Positions 45,177-56,132 of a stretch of 64,000 nt of DNA are shown piece by piece. Every line of letters begins with the position of its first letter. Position 1 is the first letter of the stretch. The notes under the pieces are model-generated. The model made no database searches. It worked only from the letters and a program-made list of their open reading frames with translations, and was not told where the DNA came from. Origin of the DNA: Paulinella micropora (lineage: Eukaryota; Cercozoa; Imbricatea; Euglyphida; Paulinellidae); contig WBZZ01002776.1 of assembly GCA_019918135.1 (NCBI GenBank), positions 25,001 to 89,000 on the forward strand, given 5' to 3'. Position numbers and translations under genes: made by a program.

Positions 45177-46464
45177 TTAGTCGCTGTCTGTTTCGTTCCC
45201 CATCAACATAAGAGCGCATTCAGCATGTGAGTTGTCTTGTGTTACAGTGTGTGTGCTTCGAGTGTTGGTGGTGGTGTAGGTCTGAGAACTATCCGGTGTC
45301 TCATCCTCTTCCGGTGGCGTCTTACCCCCCAACACAGCTTGAAGCTCCTCTATCTCTTTTAACATGTAGGGAAAAGAAGAGACAATGCCACGTGCAAATG
45401 GGTTGTCGTGTTTAGTGGCCATAGTTATTATACAGTCGTGTATAGCATAATACACCTCTGTATAAAACTCATCGTAGTACTCCCCATTCCTAGTTACGAT
45501 CTGTCCATCTTTCACTGTCCTATTCTTAAACCCTTGAGTGAGAGGATTGAGAAGTCGTTGCAACTCTTCAATTATTATGGGGGGAAGTCCCCCACTGCCC
45601 AAAACCTGCTTACCCTCTACCGTCCCTACTTTCCCCTGTTCAGAGGTTGTAGGAACGGTTGGTTGGTTGTTTGGGGTTCCTCCCGGCTCTCTTTCAGGTG
45701 GGACAGACACAACATGAGTCACAGGATGTGCATGAGTTAACAACACTGACGTCACAGATGTGGTATGTGGTACGTGAGGTGCTGACAACATGCTTAAAGA
45801 CTGTGCTTGAGATGTGGGCTGTGCTTGAGGTGTAGGCAGCGTAGATAGAAGAGGTACAGACTGTCCTTCACCTACTCCTTCTACTCCCCCTACTCCTATT
45901 CCTCTCCTACGCATGTTCTGTGTAGTAGTGGTAGGTGTAGTGGTAGTAGTAGTGGGTGAAGCAGGATTGGATGAAGGACGAGTCACTGTGTGTTGCCTCC
46001 ATAGGGAGATTTTAGTAATTTTTAAATAAGATAATAGGTTCAATCCTGAGAGCGTCGTAAGGAGGTAGGAGACCTAGGTTCCATTTCTCCCTATACTTGG
46101 CTAATATCTCCTCCCTCTTTCTCTCTTGCTCAAGGTGCTTTGCACAGAAGTCATGATCTACTAATCCTAGCAGCACACTCCCCACCTCTTGCCCCTTTTC
46201 TCGCTGCCCCAAACTCCACGAGCACCGGACACCCGTGTCAGGCACTGTTGCCTCATACTGCTTACTACTTAGTCTAAGTAACATGATAATTATCCTTGCG
46301 TACCGGTTTGAAGTGGAGGTTGAGGGGTGTATGTGTATGGGATGCAGCCCTTTCACGAGTATTTTTGCGTAGCCTGCCCTGGTATGTCTGAGTGCCCAGT
46401 TCTCTTCCAGTGGTATGATCTGGTTAAGAGGGGTGGGTTCGCCAGCCATATCAAGAGAGGTCAA
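45177..46464 (-). pseudogene. Copia-A copy 2 region between gag and integrase
   Basis: Two overlapping minus-strand frames. One has charged helices (LEQERKREEILAKYREKW); the next has threonine- and proline-rich low complexity, a hydrophobic helical part (PIIIEELQRLLNPL, YYDEFYTEVYYAIHDCI) and an acidic end. The protease should lie near here, but I see no clear DSGA motif. I do not recognise further domains. Confidence 0.4.
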
Positions 46465-46588
46465 AAACTTATTTTCGTGAAGGGTGGGATAGTTGGGCGA
46501 GTGTGTGTGGAGGCGTTTGGAATAGATGATGCATGCTTGTCCTCATCTCCCCCTCGCACACTGCTCTCTCGCTCACCCTCACCTCTAT

Positions 46589-46954
46589 CTACTGCGTCAG
46601 GTGGCACAAATGTGTGTGCCAATAGCGGTGTGTGGGGTGTAGATGAGAGGGGGGTCGTGTGTCTCGTTGTCTCCCTCTTCTTCCTATCCTTCTCTTCTCA
46701 TCATCATGATGGCCATATGATGGATGTAACCCCACCTCTCCCTCACCTTCTGACTCTGAGTCTGACTCAGAAGAAGGGTCAAGGTTATCAGGTAAACTTG
46801 GGTTTTCTTCTTCGTCACTCTCTGAAGAGGAAGAAGAGGAAGAGGAAGGGGACACAGCATTCAAGCTTATCATCTTCTTCTTAATGAAATCAGATGCTTT
46901 CAGCTTTCTTTTCTCCTTGCTGCTCTCCTTCTTCTTCTTCTTCTTCTTCTTCTT

Positions 46955-46987
<33 letters not shown>

Positions 46988-48203
46988 CCTTGTCTCCTCT
47001 CTCTTGTCATATCTGCCTGTCTTCTCAGACTGCCTGTCCTTGTCCTTCTCTCTCACATGTCCTTTATTAGATACCCTAGCTCGTCTTCTAATAGGACACT
47101 TTAATGGACCATGTCCATCTTTAGGACAGTCAGTCAGTTGACATTTGACAAGACAATAAGCAATCCTATGGTCGGGGGAGAGGCAGCAACACACGCCTCC
47201 CTCTCCCCCTTCCTGAGTACTAGCTCCTGTCTGAGGTAGCTTGGGGTTCCTTTTACTCTTAGTTGCCCCTACCAAATTGATAATGAAAGGATCAGATTTA
47301 GAGCTTCCGGAACCGTATAGCTTACGTAACTTACCCTGAGAGACATGACCTTGAGCAAGTTGCTCTATGACCTTTAGGAAGTCTAAGACTTCTAGGTTAG
47401 GTCTCTGATCAGGGAGTAAAGCTTGCCAGGTATTTTGATGGTACCTCTTAAAAGGTTACATTGTGTTTGAGTTTCCTCATGATCATATCTGTCTTCATGA
47501 TCTCAGGAATCACACCCATCAACTTCTCCTGCTTCTTCAAAAGGGTAGTGTAGTTAGCTAGCCAAGCACTAAGTCTAACCTCACTGGGGTCCTTTGGGTA
47601 AGAATGATAGACTGCTTCTTGGTCCTCTAAGTCTTCAAACTTTATGATGTCAAGCCCCCCATAATGTTTCTTGAGGGCCAAGAAGCAGGCCACCCCATCG
47701 GTTCCCCCCTGTCTCATAATAGCCATCACCTTCCTATCATGAGCGCAAGATTGAAGTAGGAAAGCGTAGAGGTCCTGGAGTCTATTTAATCCTGCTTTCT
47801 TTTCTTTCCTCTGTTGCTCATAATACTGAGCACTGAATCTTAATGCAAATAGTGGTTTGGGCTTGTTCCTCTCAGTCGCTATTGGCATCTCAGATGAGTT
47901 TAGTTCGGTAGGTATGGTTAGCGGTTCAGCAGATGCATCTCCATCCGGATCCTCCTCTTTCTTGACCTTAGCTTCTGCTTCTTCTTGTGCCCTTGTTCCT
48001 TCTTCTTTCTGTCCTTTAGGTGAATAAAAGTTAGGTGATTGAACGGGTGCATTGATAGGGGAGTCAGGAGGAACATAAACAAATAGTGGTTTAGCTAAGG
48101 TATGAGTCTGGAAACCCGGTATCCATAATAGGATTTCTGGGTGCGTGACACCTATTATAAATATAAAGGTGTATTCCCACAGCTCATTATTTCCCATTAT
48201 CAT
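46589..48203 (-). pseudogene. gag: Copia-A copy 2 Gag region with Cys/His cluster and polylysine tract
   Basis: The upstream part (47448-48203) carries helices typical of copia Gag: QDLYAFLLQSC, DGVACFLALKKHYGG, WLANYTTLLKKQEKLMGV (compare the UBN2-type Gag pattern). Downstream comes a Cys/His cluster (CCCLSPDHRIAYCLVKC, then CPKDGHGPLKC), a likely nucleic-acid-binding finger though not a clean CCHC knuckle. A run of about 20 lysines (46926-46984, encoded by a TTC/AAG microsatellite) and a serine- and acid-rich tail follow. The family Gag forms the particle. Confidence 0.65.
46926..46984. repeat. TTC/GAA microsatellite inside Copia-A gag
   Basis: About 20 TTC units on the plus strand, read as AAG lysine codons on the coding minus strand. 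The repeat stays in frame. Confidence 0.95.
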
Positions 48204-48575
48204 ACTTGGGCGTTTCCAGTCTCATTTTGACTAGGTCAGAGTTATGAGATGTCATATTAGCGTTTCAAAGGGCGGGAGGTAGGAGAAAACCTCAACTACC
48301 AAAATTGCTCTCACTATTTCTAGTGAAGCTGGATTAGGAAGTATTTGTTCGTAATGAACGATTCGATTAAAATTAGATGGCAGCCTTCCGCACGTGACTC
48401 CAACCCAGGTGTTTGTTGGCAGCCTTCCGCACGTTCCAACAGTTCACTTGATTGGTGACAGCCTTCCGCACGCAGTTGGTTTGTTCTGTGGTAGCCTTCC
48501 ACACACCACGAAAAACGCAGAAAAATCATCGGAATAAGTGAATAAAGTTTATCAGACTTTACGTTCACGCTTCAA

Positions 48576-48587
48576 GGCTTCATAACC
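48576..48587 (-). promoter_or_regulatory. Copia-A primer binding site, tRNA-Met anticodon-arm-like
   Basis: Directly after the 5' LTR on the minus strand stands GGTTATGAAGCC. Its complement, GGCTTCATAACC, contains UUCAUAA, which reads as a tRNA-Met anticodon loop with flanking stem bases. This suggests half-tRNA priming as in Drosophila copia. A similar site sits in Copia-B at 19924-19936. Confidence 0.5.
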
Positions 48588-48802
48588 TGTTAGACTACCA
48601 TACTAAACCGGAGTCAAAGCTAAGTAGATAATACTATCGTCTGCAAGTTAAACTTTATTAGTAGAAGAACGCGCCAAGCCAAAGAGCGGGAACGTATTAG
48701 GCCGGACACAACTGAGTAATGGCTCTTACGACACGCCTTACAGTCTGCAGTATGCCGGCCCTCGTACTGTCTAACCTAATTAATATATTAATAGGTCTAA
48801 CA
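48588..48802 (-). repeat. Copia-A copy 2 5' LTR
   Basis: 215 bp with perfect 8-bp inverted ends TGTTAGAC and GTCTAACA, matching the copy 1 LTR at 12355-12549. It is followed on the minus strand by the primer site and, about 390 bp further, the gag frame. Confidence 0.88.
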
Positions 48803-49611
48803 AAAACCAGCCTTGATATTAATAGATATTATTAATAGAAGTATCCCGCTGCAATCTCTGCCCTGGGTGCTTAAAATGTTCCGTCCCCTTTTACTACCAC
48901 TATGCCGGCCCACCCGGTATATAATGGCAATACTGATCGTTCCGGTCTGTCGGTTAATCCTTGGTCTGGAGATTACGGAGTCCCTACTTTAGGTATTCCA
49001 CAGTCTTCATATCGTTAGTAACAGTTATCTTTTGATTTTATGAAGAGAATGGGTTACAACAGGCACGGTTTGGGGGGTGGACATGTCGGTCGGAAGAAGG
49101 GGGTCAGGAGAAACAATTTTTCGGAATGAGGAGGTAAGCGAGCAGGTTGCCACCCGAGGGAATGGGAATAGGGGTGGGAGACTACACAGGGAACTTGAAA
49201 AAAGCTCGGAATTCCAAGGATAAATGAGGTTTTTGAAGGGGGTAAGTCAATGTCATCATGGCGCAAAAAGAGGTCAACAAATCAGACGGGTATAGCGGAC
49301 AAAAAGCGTCAGAGACACGCCAAGTCAAAGGGAGAGATTTAGGGGGTGTTTGCAACTTTTTACCACATGAGAACTATTGGCTGTTTCGACCATATCACGT
49401 ACGAATATGACTGGGGTGACAGAGAACGCGGTGTTGAGGAGCAGAAGTGCGTAGAGGATGACAGGGGAACTTGAAGGAGTTGAGGTTTTGGAACAAAGAG
49501 GCTGCTGGGGACTTGAAGAGAGTCTAGAGAGATAGAGAGCACTTAAACGGATTGTAGGAGGAATGGAAGAGGGGAGTACTGTGGTATGGGGGAAGCAGAG
49601 CATGAGCATTT
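48803..49611 (+). promoter_or_regulatory. Gypsy-C upstream region: likely LTR promoter and leader
   Basis: Non-coding stretch between the Copia-A LTR and the first Gypsy-C reading frame. It has a TATA-like box near 48916 and a CTACTTTAGG motif at 48984-48993, the first of five such motifs that recur before reading frames downstream. No LTR ends could be fixed because a partner LTR is absent. Confidence 0.4.
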
Positions 49612-51848
49612 ATGCCATACTTTAGGTGCACGATGGAAAACAAGGAGTCTGACAAGGCGGAGAAGAAGGAGGACATACGGGGTTTAGAGGATTTCTGGCG
49701 TGAGAAGTGGGAAGAGGAGAACGAAGAGGGAGAGAGGGGGATGTGGATAAAAGGGGAGATAGTAGCGACAGATAAGGAATATGAAACCTTGCGGGAACAA
49801 ACGTTAGAATGGGAAAGGAAGAAGGAGGCCTGCCCTCACGAGCTCGAAAGGAGACGGGAGGCAATGAACAGGGCAGAGAAGGCGAAAACATCGGCCTTGA
49901 TGCTGGCTGAGATGAGACGGGCACGATACGTGTGGAACCAAGAGGCAAGGGAAAACCGGCGACGGTTCAGGGAATCTTTGCAGTCTCTCAAACGGGAAAG
50001 ACGGGAATACGCGGAGCCCAAGAGAGAAGAGGAGCGGGGGAAACGAGAAAAGGATGAGAGGACGAATACACTCGAGGAACAGCCTTACAAAAGGGCCAGA
50101 AAGGGGGAGTAGGAGGACGAAGGAAAGGATCATACACACCTCTCCCTACTTTAGGTGTGAAACGCTCATGGCTACGAACGTACAAGACGAGGGGGGGGGG
50201 GGGGAAGAAGAACGGAAGGTGGAGGCTGGGGCAGGACCAATAGTATTGCGGGAGGTCAAGAATAGGGGTATATCGGAGGAGGACATAAACGACGATACAC
50301 TATGGGATGCGGGGGAGTGCAGGATTGATAGGGATGTGTATGGGGTTCGTGATTGACTGAAGGATTTGGCGAAGGTGGCGGAAAACCTCGCCACTCGGAA
50401 GCCGGGATCACGGCAAGCACTGGTCTGGTCCAAGGACCACAAGCAACGGGTGGAGGTGTGGAAGGGGTTCGAGAAACTATGTACGCTAAGGGAGAGGAAA
50501 GAGGCCAAGGTGAGACGGAGGAGAGTGGTTGAAGAAGTGGAAGATGATGAGGAAACGAGTTATTGGGAAAAAGCATTTTCCGACGAGGAAGGGGTCCCGG
50601 ATGCGGAGATATTTGGAGCAGGGGAAATACAGGTTGCAAGGGATATATATGAAAAGGTAGTTCGGAGGTGGAATAGTTACGAGAAAAAGAGGAAAGTCGT
50701 GGCTTTGGAAGCGGGAGGGGAGGCAAGTGCAGAGAGGTTGACGGAACTGAGGGCGGAGGTTGACAGTTAGTGGGAGTGTTTCACAACTTTGGAAGACATG
50801 GCTCGTCAGCGGCGTAAAAAGTTCTTGAAGACCCAATTCGAGCAGGATATGTTGATACTCGACAGTTTGGGTTTCGAATTGGATGAGGAGGCGGAGGTGG
50901 CAAGAGCCCGGAAGAGACAGAGGAGAAGATAAATGCATGAAGGGACACACGTGGGTACCTATTATGCTAGGTAATACTATGGAGAAGGGGAGTAAGGAAA
51001 CAAAGGAGGCTTTGGAGGAAGAAGACGAAGGAGGTGGAGCGACAAGTGAGGAGACAGAGGAGAAGGAGGACTCTGAGGAAGGGGACATGTTGTCGTTTTG
51101 GGTATCTAAGCGGGAAGAGGAATATCTTATAACACGGGAGCGGGTTCAGGACGAGGTTTCAAATACGGCAATGCATTTTCACGAGACGAGGGATCTAAGA
51201 CAGGCAGAGGAGGCCTATGTTAGGGCGATGGTAGAGTGGGAGGCGTATCTGAGTGGCAAAGAACGGGCAATGATGGAAGAGGAGGATAGGAAGGAGGAGA
51301 GGAGAAGGAAGAGAAGGAGGAGGGATCGGCGGCAGACACAAGACATGGTACCTCCTGTCCCTACTTTAGGACAGAATACGGCATCGGATGAGCAAACGGG
51401 AAGTAAGGATGGGGATATCGGAGGAGGAAAAGAAGTTGGGACAGATAGGGGGAGTGGAATATAAGATGGATGAGGAGGCTCAACGATTTGTAGAGGAAAT
51501 GGGATATCAGTGGGGTGAACGGGTGGGAGCGATTATGGACACGGATCGGGTTCGAACGGATGCAAGGTGGATGGCTGGGAATTACAATATCGTTGGCATA
51601 ACAACGACGAGGGTTTGTGGAGGGTGACACTGTTTGCCGGGACGGAGGAAGCACAGTACCAGTACAGTTTCATGGCTGTGTTGACCAAAGTACAGGGGAA
51701 ACGGACAGCGGAGAGAATCCATACGGCATGGGCATGTGCCAAGGGGAAGGTGGAACACGCGAAGAAGTGGGTGAAGGTTTTGAAAGACCGGGGGGAGGAC
51801 AGCTGGAGAATGTTTGCGGGACCGCTACGGATCAGGAGTATCATATAA
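49612..51848 (+). pseudogene. Gypsy-C leader reading frames: charged coiled-coil-like proteins
   Basis: A series of plus-strand frames before gag, very rich in E, R and K with spaced tryptophans (LEDFWREKWEEE; SYWEKAFSDEE; LSFWVSKREEEY; RAMVEWEAYLSGKER). Their shared pattern (a W near the start, then a long charged helix with VARD/REAM/AEEAYVRAM-like stretches) suggests repeated copies of one domain. A different domain is seen around 51567-51848 (YRWHNNDEGLW...KVEHAKKWVKVL). I recognise no family. A [CA]TACTTTAG motif stands just before or within the start of several of these frames (49616, 50146, 51361). The copy is broken. Confidence 0.45.
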
Positions 51849-52373
51849 AGGGTGGAGAAAACCACACCGGACAAGGATTGGGACAGTCACGAAACGCGGG
51901 CATGGATTGAGACCTTAGAAAAGGAGCGGAGGCAACAGAGATGGGAAGAGAAGGAACGGAATAACGCAATGAACGACTAGGACAAGGCATCTGACAGGGA
52001 GGTAGAGAAGACGGAAGGGGTATCGGGGAAGGAAGAGGGGATCGAGAAGCTGGAGACGGGAGTGGACGTAGTGAAGTGGATGCAAGGCCTCTCTAAGGAG
52101 ATGTGGGACGAATGTATGCGGGAAGAGATATAGAGAAGCGGAGGGGAAGGGAAAAGGGACAGAGCGTAAATACAGATAAGGGTGGCCTTACGGAAAACAA
52201 AACAAAAAAGAAAACAAACGGGGATATAACGGTGGAACAAGGCAGGAACGGGAGACACGGACTTGGGGACCAGGGGAGGATATAAAATGAGCAGATATCA
52301 TAATGCCACGGGAACATGTATGTATGGGGATCACGGTTTCGATCATAATATATTTTATACTTTAGAATTCTAG

Positions 52374-54287
52374 ATGGAGGCAAAACCTGGGGCACCGGAG
52401 TTCAGAGACGACGAGGACGTGGGATGGACGGGACCAACCATTCGCGCGATACCGCTTACACCGGCGAGCCGACGGGAGGACCCAATGCGGTACACGGAGG
52501 CTAAGGCGGAGGCACTGCCGGCGGCATCGCATCCGACGTATGCGAGGAACCCACCAACTATGTCGCTATTCCTCCACGAACTGATGCAACGTACGCCGGA
52601 GATGGCACCGGAGATATACAGGCAGTTGTCGACGAAAAACTACAAGGTGTGGACAAAAAGGGAGGACGAAGGGGGCATATGCAGCGGGCCGACGTGGACG
52701 TGGCCCAAGGGAAAACCTACATATGGGCCGGGGATGATGATGGTGGACCTGATCCGTTTGGCGGAAGCGCTGTACATAGGGGTTGGGTTTTACCGGGACA
52801 AAGTAAGTAGAACGAAGCTGCCCAATTTCGTGATGAATCGAATGTTGGAGGAGGGGGTATATATATCAAACGGGGACATCAAGTCGTTGTGTATGGCAGC
52901 GGGGGCGCAGAGACGGGAGTTACAACAAGCGGCTGCAAAGATGGCGGATGCGATAACGAGGTGGGACGCGGCGTTTTCCAGGAACCCGGCGGAGGAACTG
53001 GCGGATCTGGTACAGAATTGCCATACGGGTTGGGCACGGAGCCTTAGAGGGTTGGCGGGCAAGGCGTATGACGCCATGCGGGAATATATGGCGGGGCCGA
53101 CTGACGTGGGGGCAAAGATGGAGAAGAGGGATGCATCACTGTACAAGTTGTTGGAAGAGGCAGCGGCGTTGAACGATGCGGCGACGGATGCGGAAAAGGA
53201 GGCAAAACGGAAGGAACTGCGGCAATTGGTCTTTGGTTTGTCCATCTTGAATGGATGTGTGCGGGGTTGGTATACGTGGATCAGGATTTGGATGGCGGCG
53301 ACGGAAGCGGAAGCGGCAACAGCGTCCCCGGAAAAGCGGAAGAAAAAGAAGAAGAAGGGGAGGCAGTCGGAGAGAGCGGCGAGCTCGGATTCAGAGGAAT
53401 CGGAATGCAGATCGAGATCAAGGGAAGGGGAAAAGGGGGAAAAGCGGAGGCGGCGTGGCACAAGAAAGTCAAAGATCGACGGTAAAGAACAACGGGAGAG
53501 GATCCTGGGACAGCTCCGTAAGACGCAGCTGCTGCAGGAACACGGAGAGAGGCCAATGGTTGCGAGCAAACAGCACGAGTATGAGTATATGAACAAGGTA
53601 CGCAAGTTCATTGTGGCTTTGCGGAGTGAGGCAAAAGCGGCACTGTGTGGGGACGCGGCGGACCAAGTGTGCTACTTGTTGGGCAACTTGGTAGGGTCGG
53701 GGGACGAACACACGCGGCTACTTGGGGAGGAGCGGTTCAAGAAGGAGTTCGGAGAGCGAGGGGCGAATAACAAGAAGGTGGTGGTCGATGTCGCTCATTT
53801 TGTGTTCGCCGACGTGTACCAGTTTCACCAACTTCTTGACAAGGGGGATGAGATAGAGGCGCTGAAGGACGCGGCACAGGCTCTGGTTACGAAGAGGACG
53901 GCATTACGGGACATCTTTGCCAGTATCGCGGGGCTCAGTCTGTTGCACGAGAAAAAGGAGATATACCCAATGGTTCTGGCGGGGATATGGAAGGATAAAG
54001 AGACGAAAGCAGTGGTTCCGGAGATCGCGGCACAGGTGATAGCGTTGGCGGATATCACGCCGGAGGGCAAAACCCGATGGCAGGGGTTGAACACCACTTA
54101 CAATCTGGTCCGCTGGGTATTACATGAGGAAGACCCGGCGTTGATCGATCGTGTGATTACATCGCCAGCGGTGACCGCGAAGTGGCCACAGGCAAGGTTC
54201 AACTATGAAGGCAGCGGAGGCTTTCGGGGGGGCGGACGACCGCGACAGTTCACGCAAGGGGGGGGGAGATCGGGCGCCAAGGCATGA
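52374..54287 (+). CDS. gag: Gypsy-C Gag-like protein
   Basis: A 637-codon frame beginning ATG at 52374, 9 bp after a TACTTTAG motif. The N-terminus is proline-rich, then comes a helical region (TMSLFLHELMQRTPEMAPEI; PGMMMVDLIRLAEALYIGVG), an alanine-rich helical stretch, and a basic/acidic hinge (KKKKKKGRQSER, SDSEESECRSRSR). The second half is strongly helical (EYMNKVRKFIVALRSEAKAAL; VAHFVFADVYQFHQLLDKGDE), with a Gly/Arg/Gln-rich C-terminus (GGFRGGGRPRQFTQGGGRSG). The RGG-like tail would bind RNA; no CCHC knuckle is present. It overlaps the next frame. Gag role is inferred from position and composition. Confidence 0.6.
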   Translation: MEAKPGAPEFRDDEDVGWTGPTIRAIPLTPASRREDPMRYTEAKAEALPAASHPTYARNPPTMSLFLHELMQRTPEMAPEIYRQLSTKNYKVWTKREDEGGICSGPTWTWPKGKPTYGPGMMMVDLIRLAEALYIGVGFYRDKVSRTKLPNFVMNRMLEEGVYISNGDIKSLCMAAGAQRRELQQAAAKMADAITRWDAAFSRNPAEELADLVQNCHTGWARSLRGLAGKAYDAMREYMAGPTDVGAKMEKRDASLYKLLEEAAALNDAATDAEKEAKRKELRQLVFGLSILNGCVRGWYTWIRIWMAATEAEAATASPEKRKKKKKKGRQSERAASSDSEESECRSRSREGEKGEKRRRRGTRKSKIDGKEQRERILGQLRKTQLLQEHGERPMVASKQHEYEYMNKVRKFIVALRSEAKAALCGDAADQVCYLLGNLVGSGDEHTRLLGEERFKKEFGERGANNKKVVVDVAHFVFADVYQFHQLLDKGDEIEALKDAAQALVTKRTALRDIFASIAGLSLLHEKKEIYPMVLAGIWKDKETKAVVPEIAAQVIALADITPEGKTRWQGLNTTYNLVRWVLHEEDPALIDRVITSPAVTAKWPQARFNYEGSGGFRGGGRPRQFTQGGGRSGAKA

Positions 54288-55820
54288 CGGGGGGTATAGA
54301 CCACGGGGCTCGAGGTACGGGGACGGAGGATACCAGGAGCGACGGCAGGAGCGGCGACCACCACAAGTGTTTCATGCAGATCGGGCGCCTCGAGGAGGGG
54401 AAAAGGTGAAGTTCGACGCAGAGTTCCATAACAGGGCTCTGCCGAATACGGAATTAAAGGGGCAGCCACGGGTACCCATGGGACTCGGAGCTGATCGAGG
54501 GTTTCCCGAAGTATACCAGAAGGGCACTGCGGTCCAGGAACTGGGACAAGGATTCATGTTTCACGGCTATCGCTATGCACTGGTTGGGAATCAAGGGAAA
54601 CTGCGAGGTGAGCCACGGGATGAATATGTGGCACGACAATTTAGACACTTGCAGGCAGCAACACAGAGACGAGGCATACTGGGAGTTGAAAGAGGCGGTA
54701 CGGCACGGGATGTGACAGCTAGGAGGGTTGGAGGACATGTTCCCGCCAGAGGAACTCCCGGCACTGCGGGAGTTCAATGAGGCCAATATCAAGGCGAAGG
54801 GATGGACGCGAAAGGATAAGGGTTACTACCACCGGGCAGCCAACATGCGACCCAAAAACACGGAGGGAGAGCGACGGGAGGAAATGCGGGACGGGTATCG
54901 GAGGAACGACAACAACGGCGGGAGAGGACCGCGGGGTGGCTATCGGGACGAGTATCGGGGAAAATTTCGAGAGAGTCGGGGTGATTATGCGGCGGCGCCT
55001 AGACCGGGGATGGACAAACAGGTACAACCCTTGATATACGGGAAGTGGGGTGTTGGGAAAGACACAGCGGGTACAAGCGGAACACCACACTCTCATCTAC
55101 CATATGTGCCCGGATCGACAGGGGTTGATTGCAGGGGCTGGAGCGGGAGTGCAGGAGCGACAGGGACAGCCAGAGGGCGCGGGATTCATCGCGGGTACGG
55201 AACAAACGATAGAGGAGATGGAACGGGAACATGACCGCACTCATGGTATATATGAACAGGAGCGACCTCCGCGGCAAGAGGAAGCGCTTCCGCGCAGGTC
55301 TGACAGCAACGATGACGTAAAGATCGTGGGGGTTTCCACGGCAGGTGAGCCAGGAAAGAGTGAGGGGGAGATCACGAACGGGAATGGGGGTTTGACGTAT
55401 GACAGGGGAACCGCGGAGGGCGAGGCGACGACGGCGACAGGGCGACGGATCGGGATACGGGAGCGCGGAAAGGGACGAGATGGGGAGGAGCTTGAAGACA
55501 CGGGAATGCGTGGATCTGACATAGGCAAAAAGAGGGGACGGGAAGAAGAGATAGACGAGAGACTGGGAGAACGACATGCAAAACAGCAGAGGGCGGAGGA
55601 GCGGGCATGTGGCGGATCGGGGGTACAAGGAAAAGGGTACAAAGAGGGCGAGAAGAGTGAGGGTGAGAACAAGGAGAGAGCGAGATTGGAGAGGGAGCGG
55701 GAGAGAAGTGAGGGAGAGAGGGTGGCAGAGGAAAAGAAGCGAGAAGAAAGTGAGAGAGAGAGGACGAGAGCGAGAACGACAATTGCTGGAGACACACTGG
55801 AAGGTGAGTCAGAGGCATGA
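54205..55820 (+). pseudogene. Gypsy-C Gly/Arg- and Glu/Arg-rich linker region
   Basis: Overlapping plus-strand frames between gag and protease, with RGG-type repeats (RGGEK, GGRGPRGGYRDEYRGK) followed by a long Glu/Arg-rich helical stretch (LERERERSEGERVAEEKKREE). Probably the RNA-binding end of Gag or a Gag-Pol linker. No recognised domain. Confidence 0.45.
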
Positions 55821-55849
55821 GCCGATGCGAGTGACGTCGTCGGTTAGTC

Positions 55850-55987
55850 AAATTAAAAGATCAAATCTCCCACTGGCGTATACTCGGGTCAAGTTGAGGA
55901 GTTTAGGAGGGGATGTGGTCATCGGCAACGATACCATGGCGGCCATCAGCGTCATCGGAAAACACTTTTTGGACAAGCACGGACAGC

Positions 55988-56033
<46 letters not shown>

Positions 56034-56042
56034 GTAGATAGG

Positions 56043-56079
<37 letters not shown>

Positions 56080-56088
56080 GGATGGATG

Positions 56089-56132
<44 letters not shown>

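Larger units (their letters stand above)
42302..48802 (-). mobile_element. Copia-A copy 2, rearranged, with 5' LTR
   Basis: A minus-strand Ty1/copia copy of the same family as 7839-12549, from 5' LTR (48588-48802) through gag and the gag-pol junction region to integrase and part of RT. It lacks the RT end, RNase H and 3' LTR. It is rearranged: part of the integrase-to-RT region lies on the plus strand while the flanking parts lie on the minus strand. Coding regions are in several frames, so this is a fossil with multiple breaks. Because it carries gag and the 5' end and copy 1 carries the 3' end, the two copies document the family between them. Confidence 0.85.

Noticed and set aside
48576-48587. 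tRNA-Met gene fragment
   Set aside because: The match is a 12-base primer site directly at an LTR end; no tRNA body is present.
52790-53611. 273-codon minus-strand frame
   Set aside because: Antisense to the Gypsy-C Gag-like gene; it arises from the base composition of that strand.
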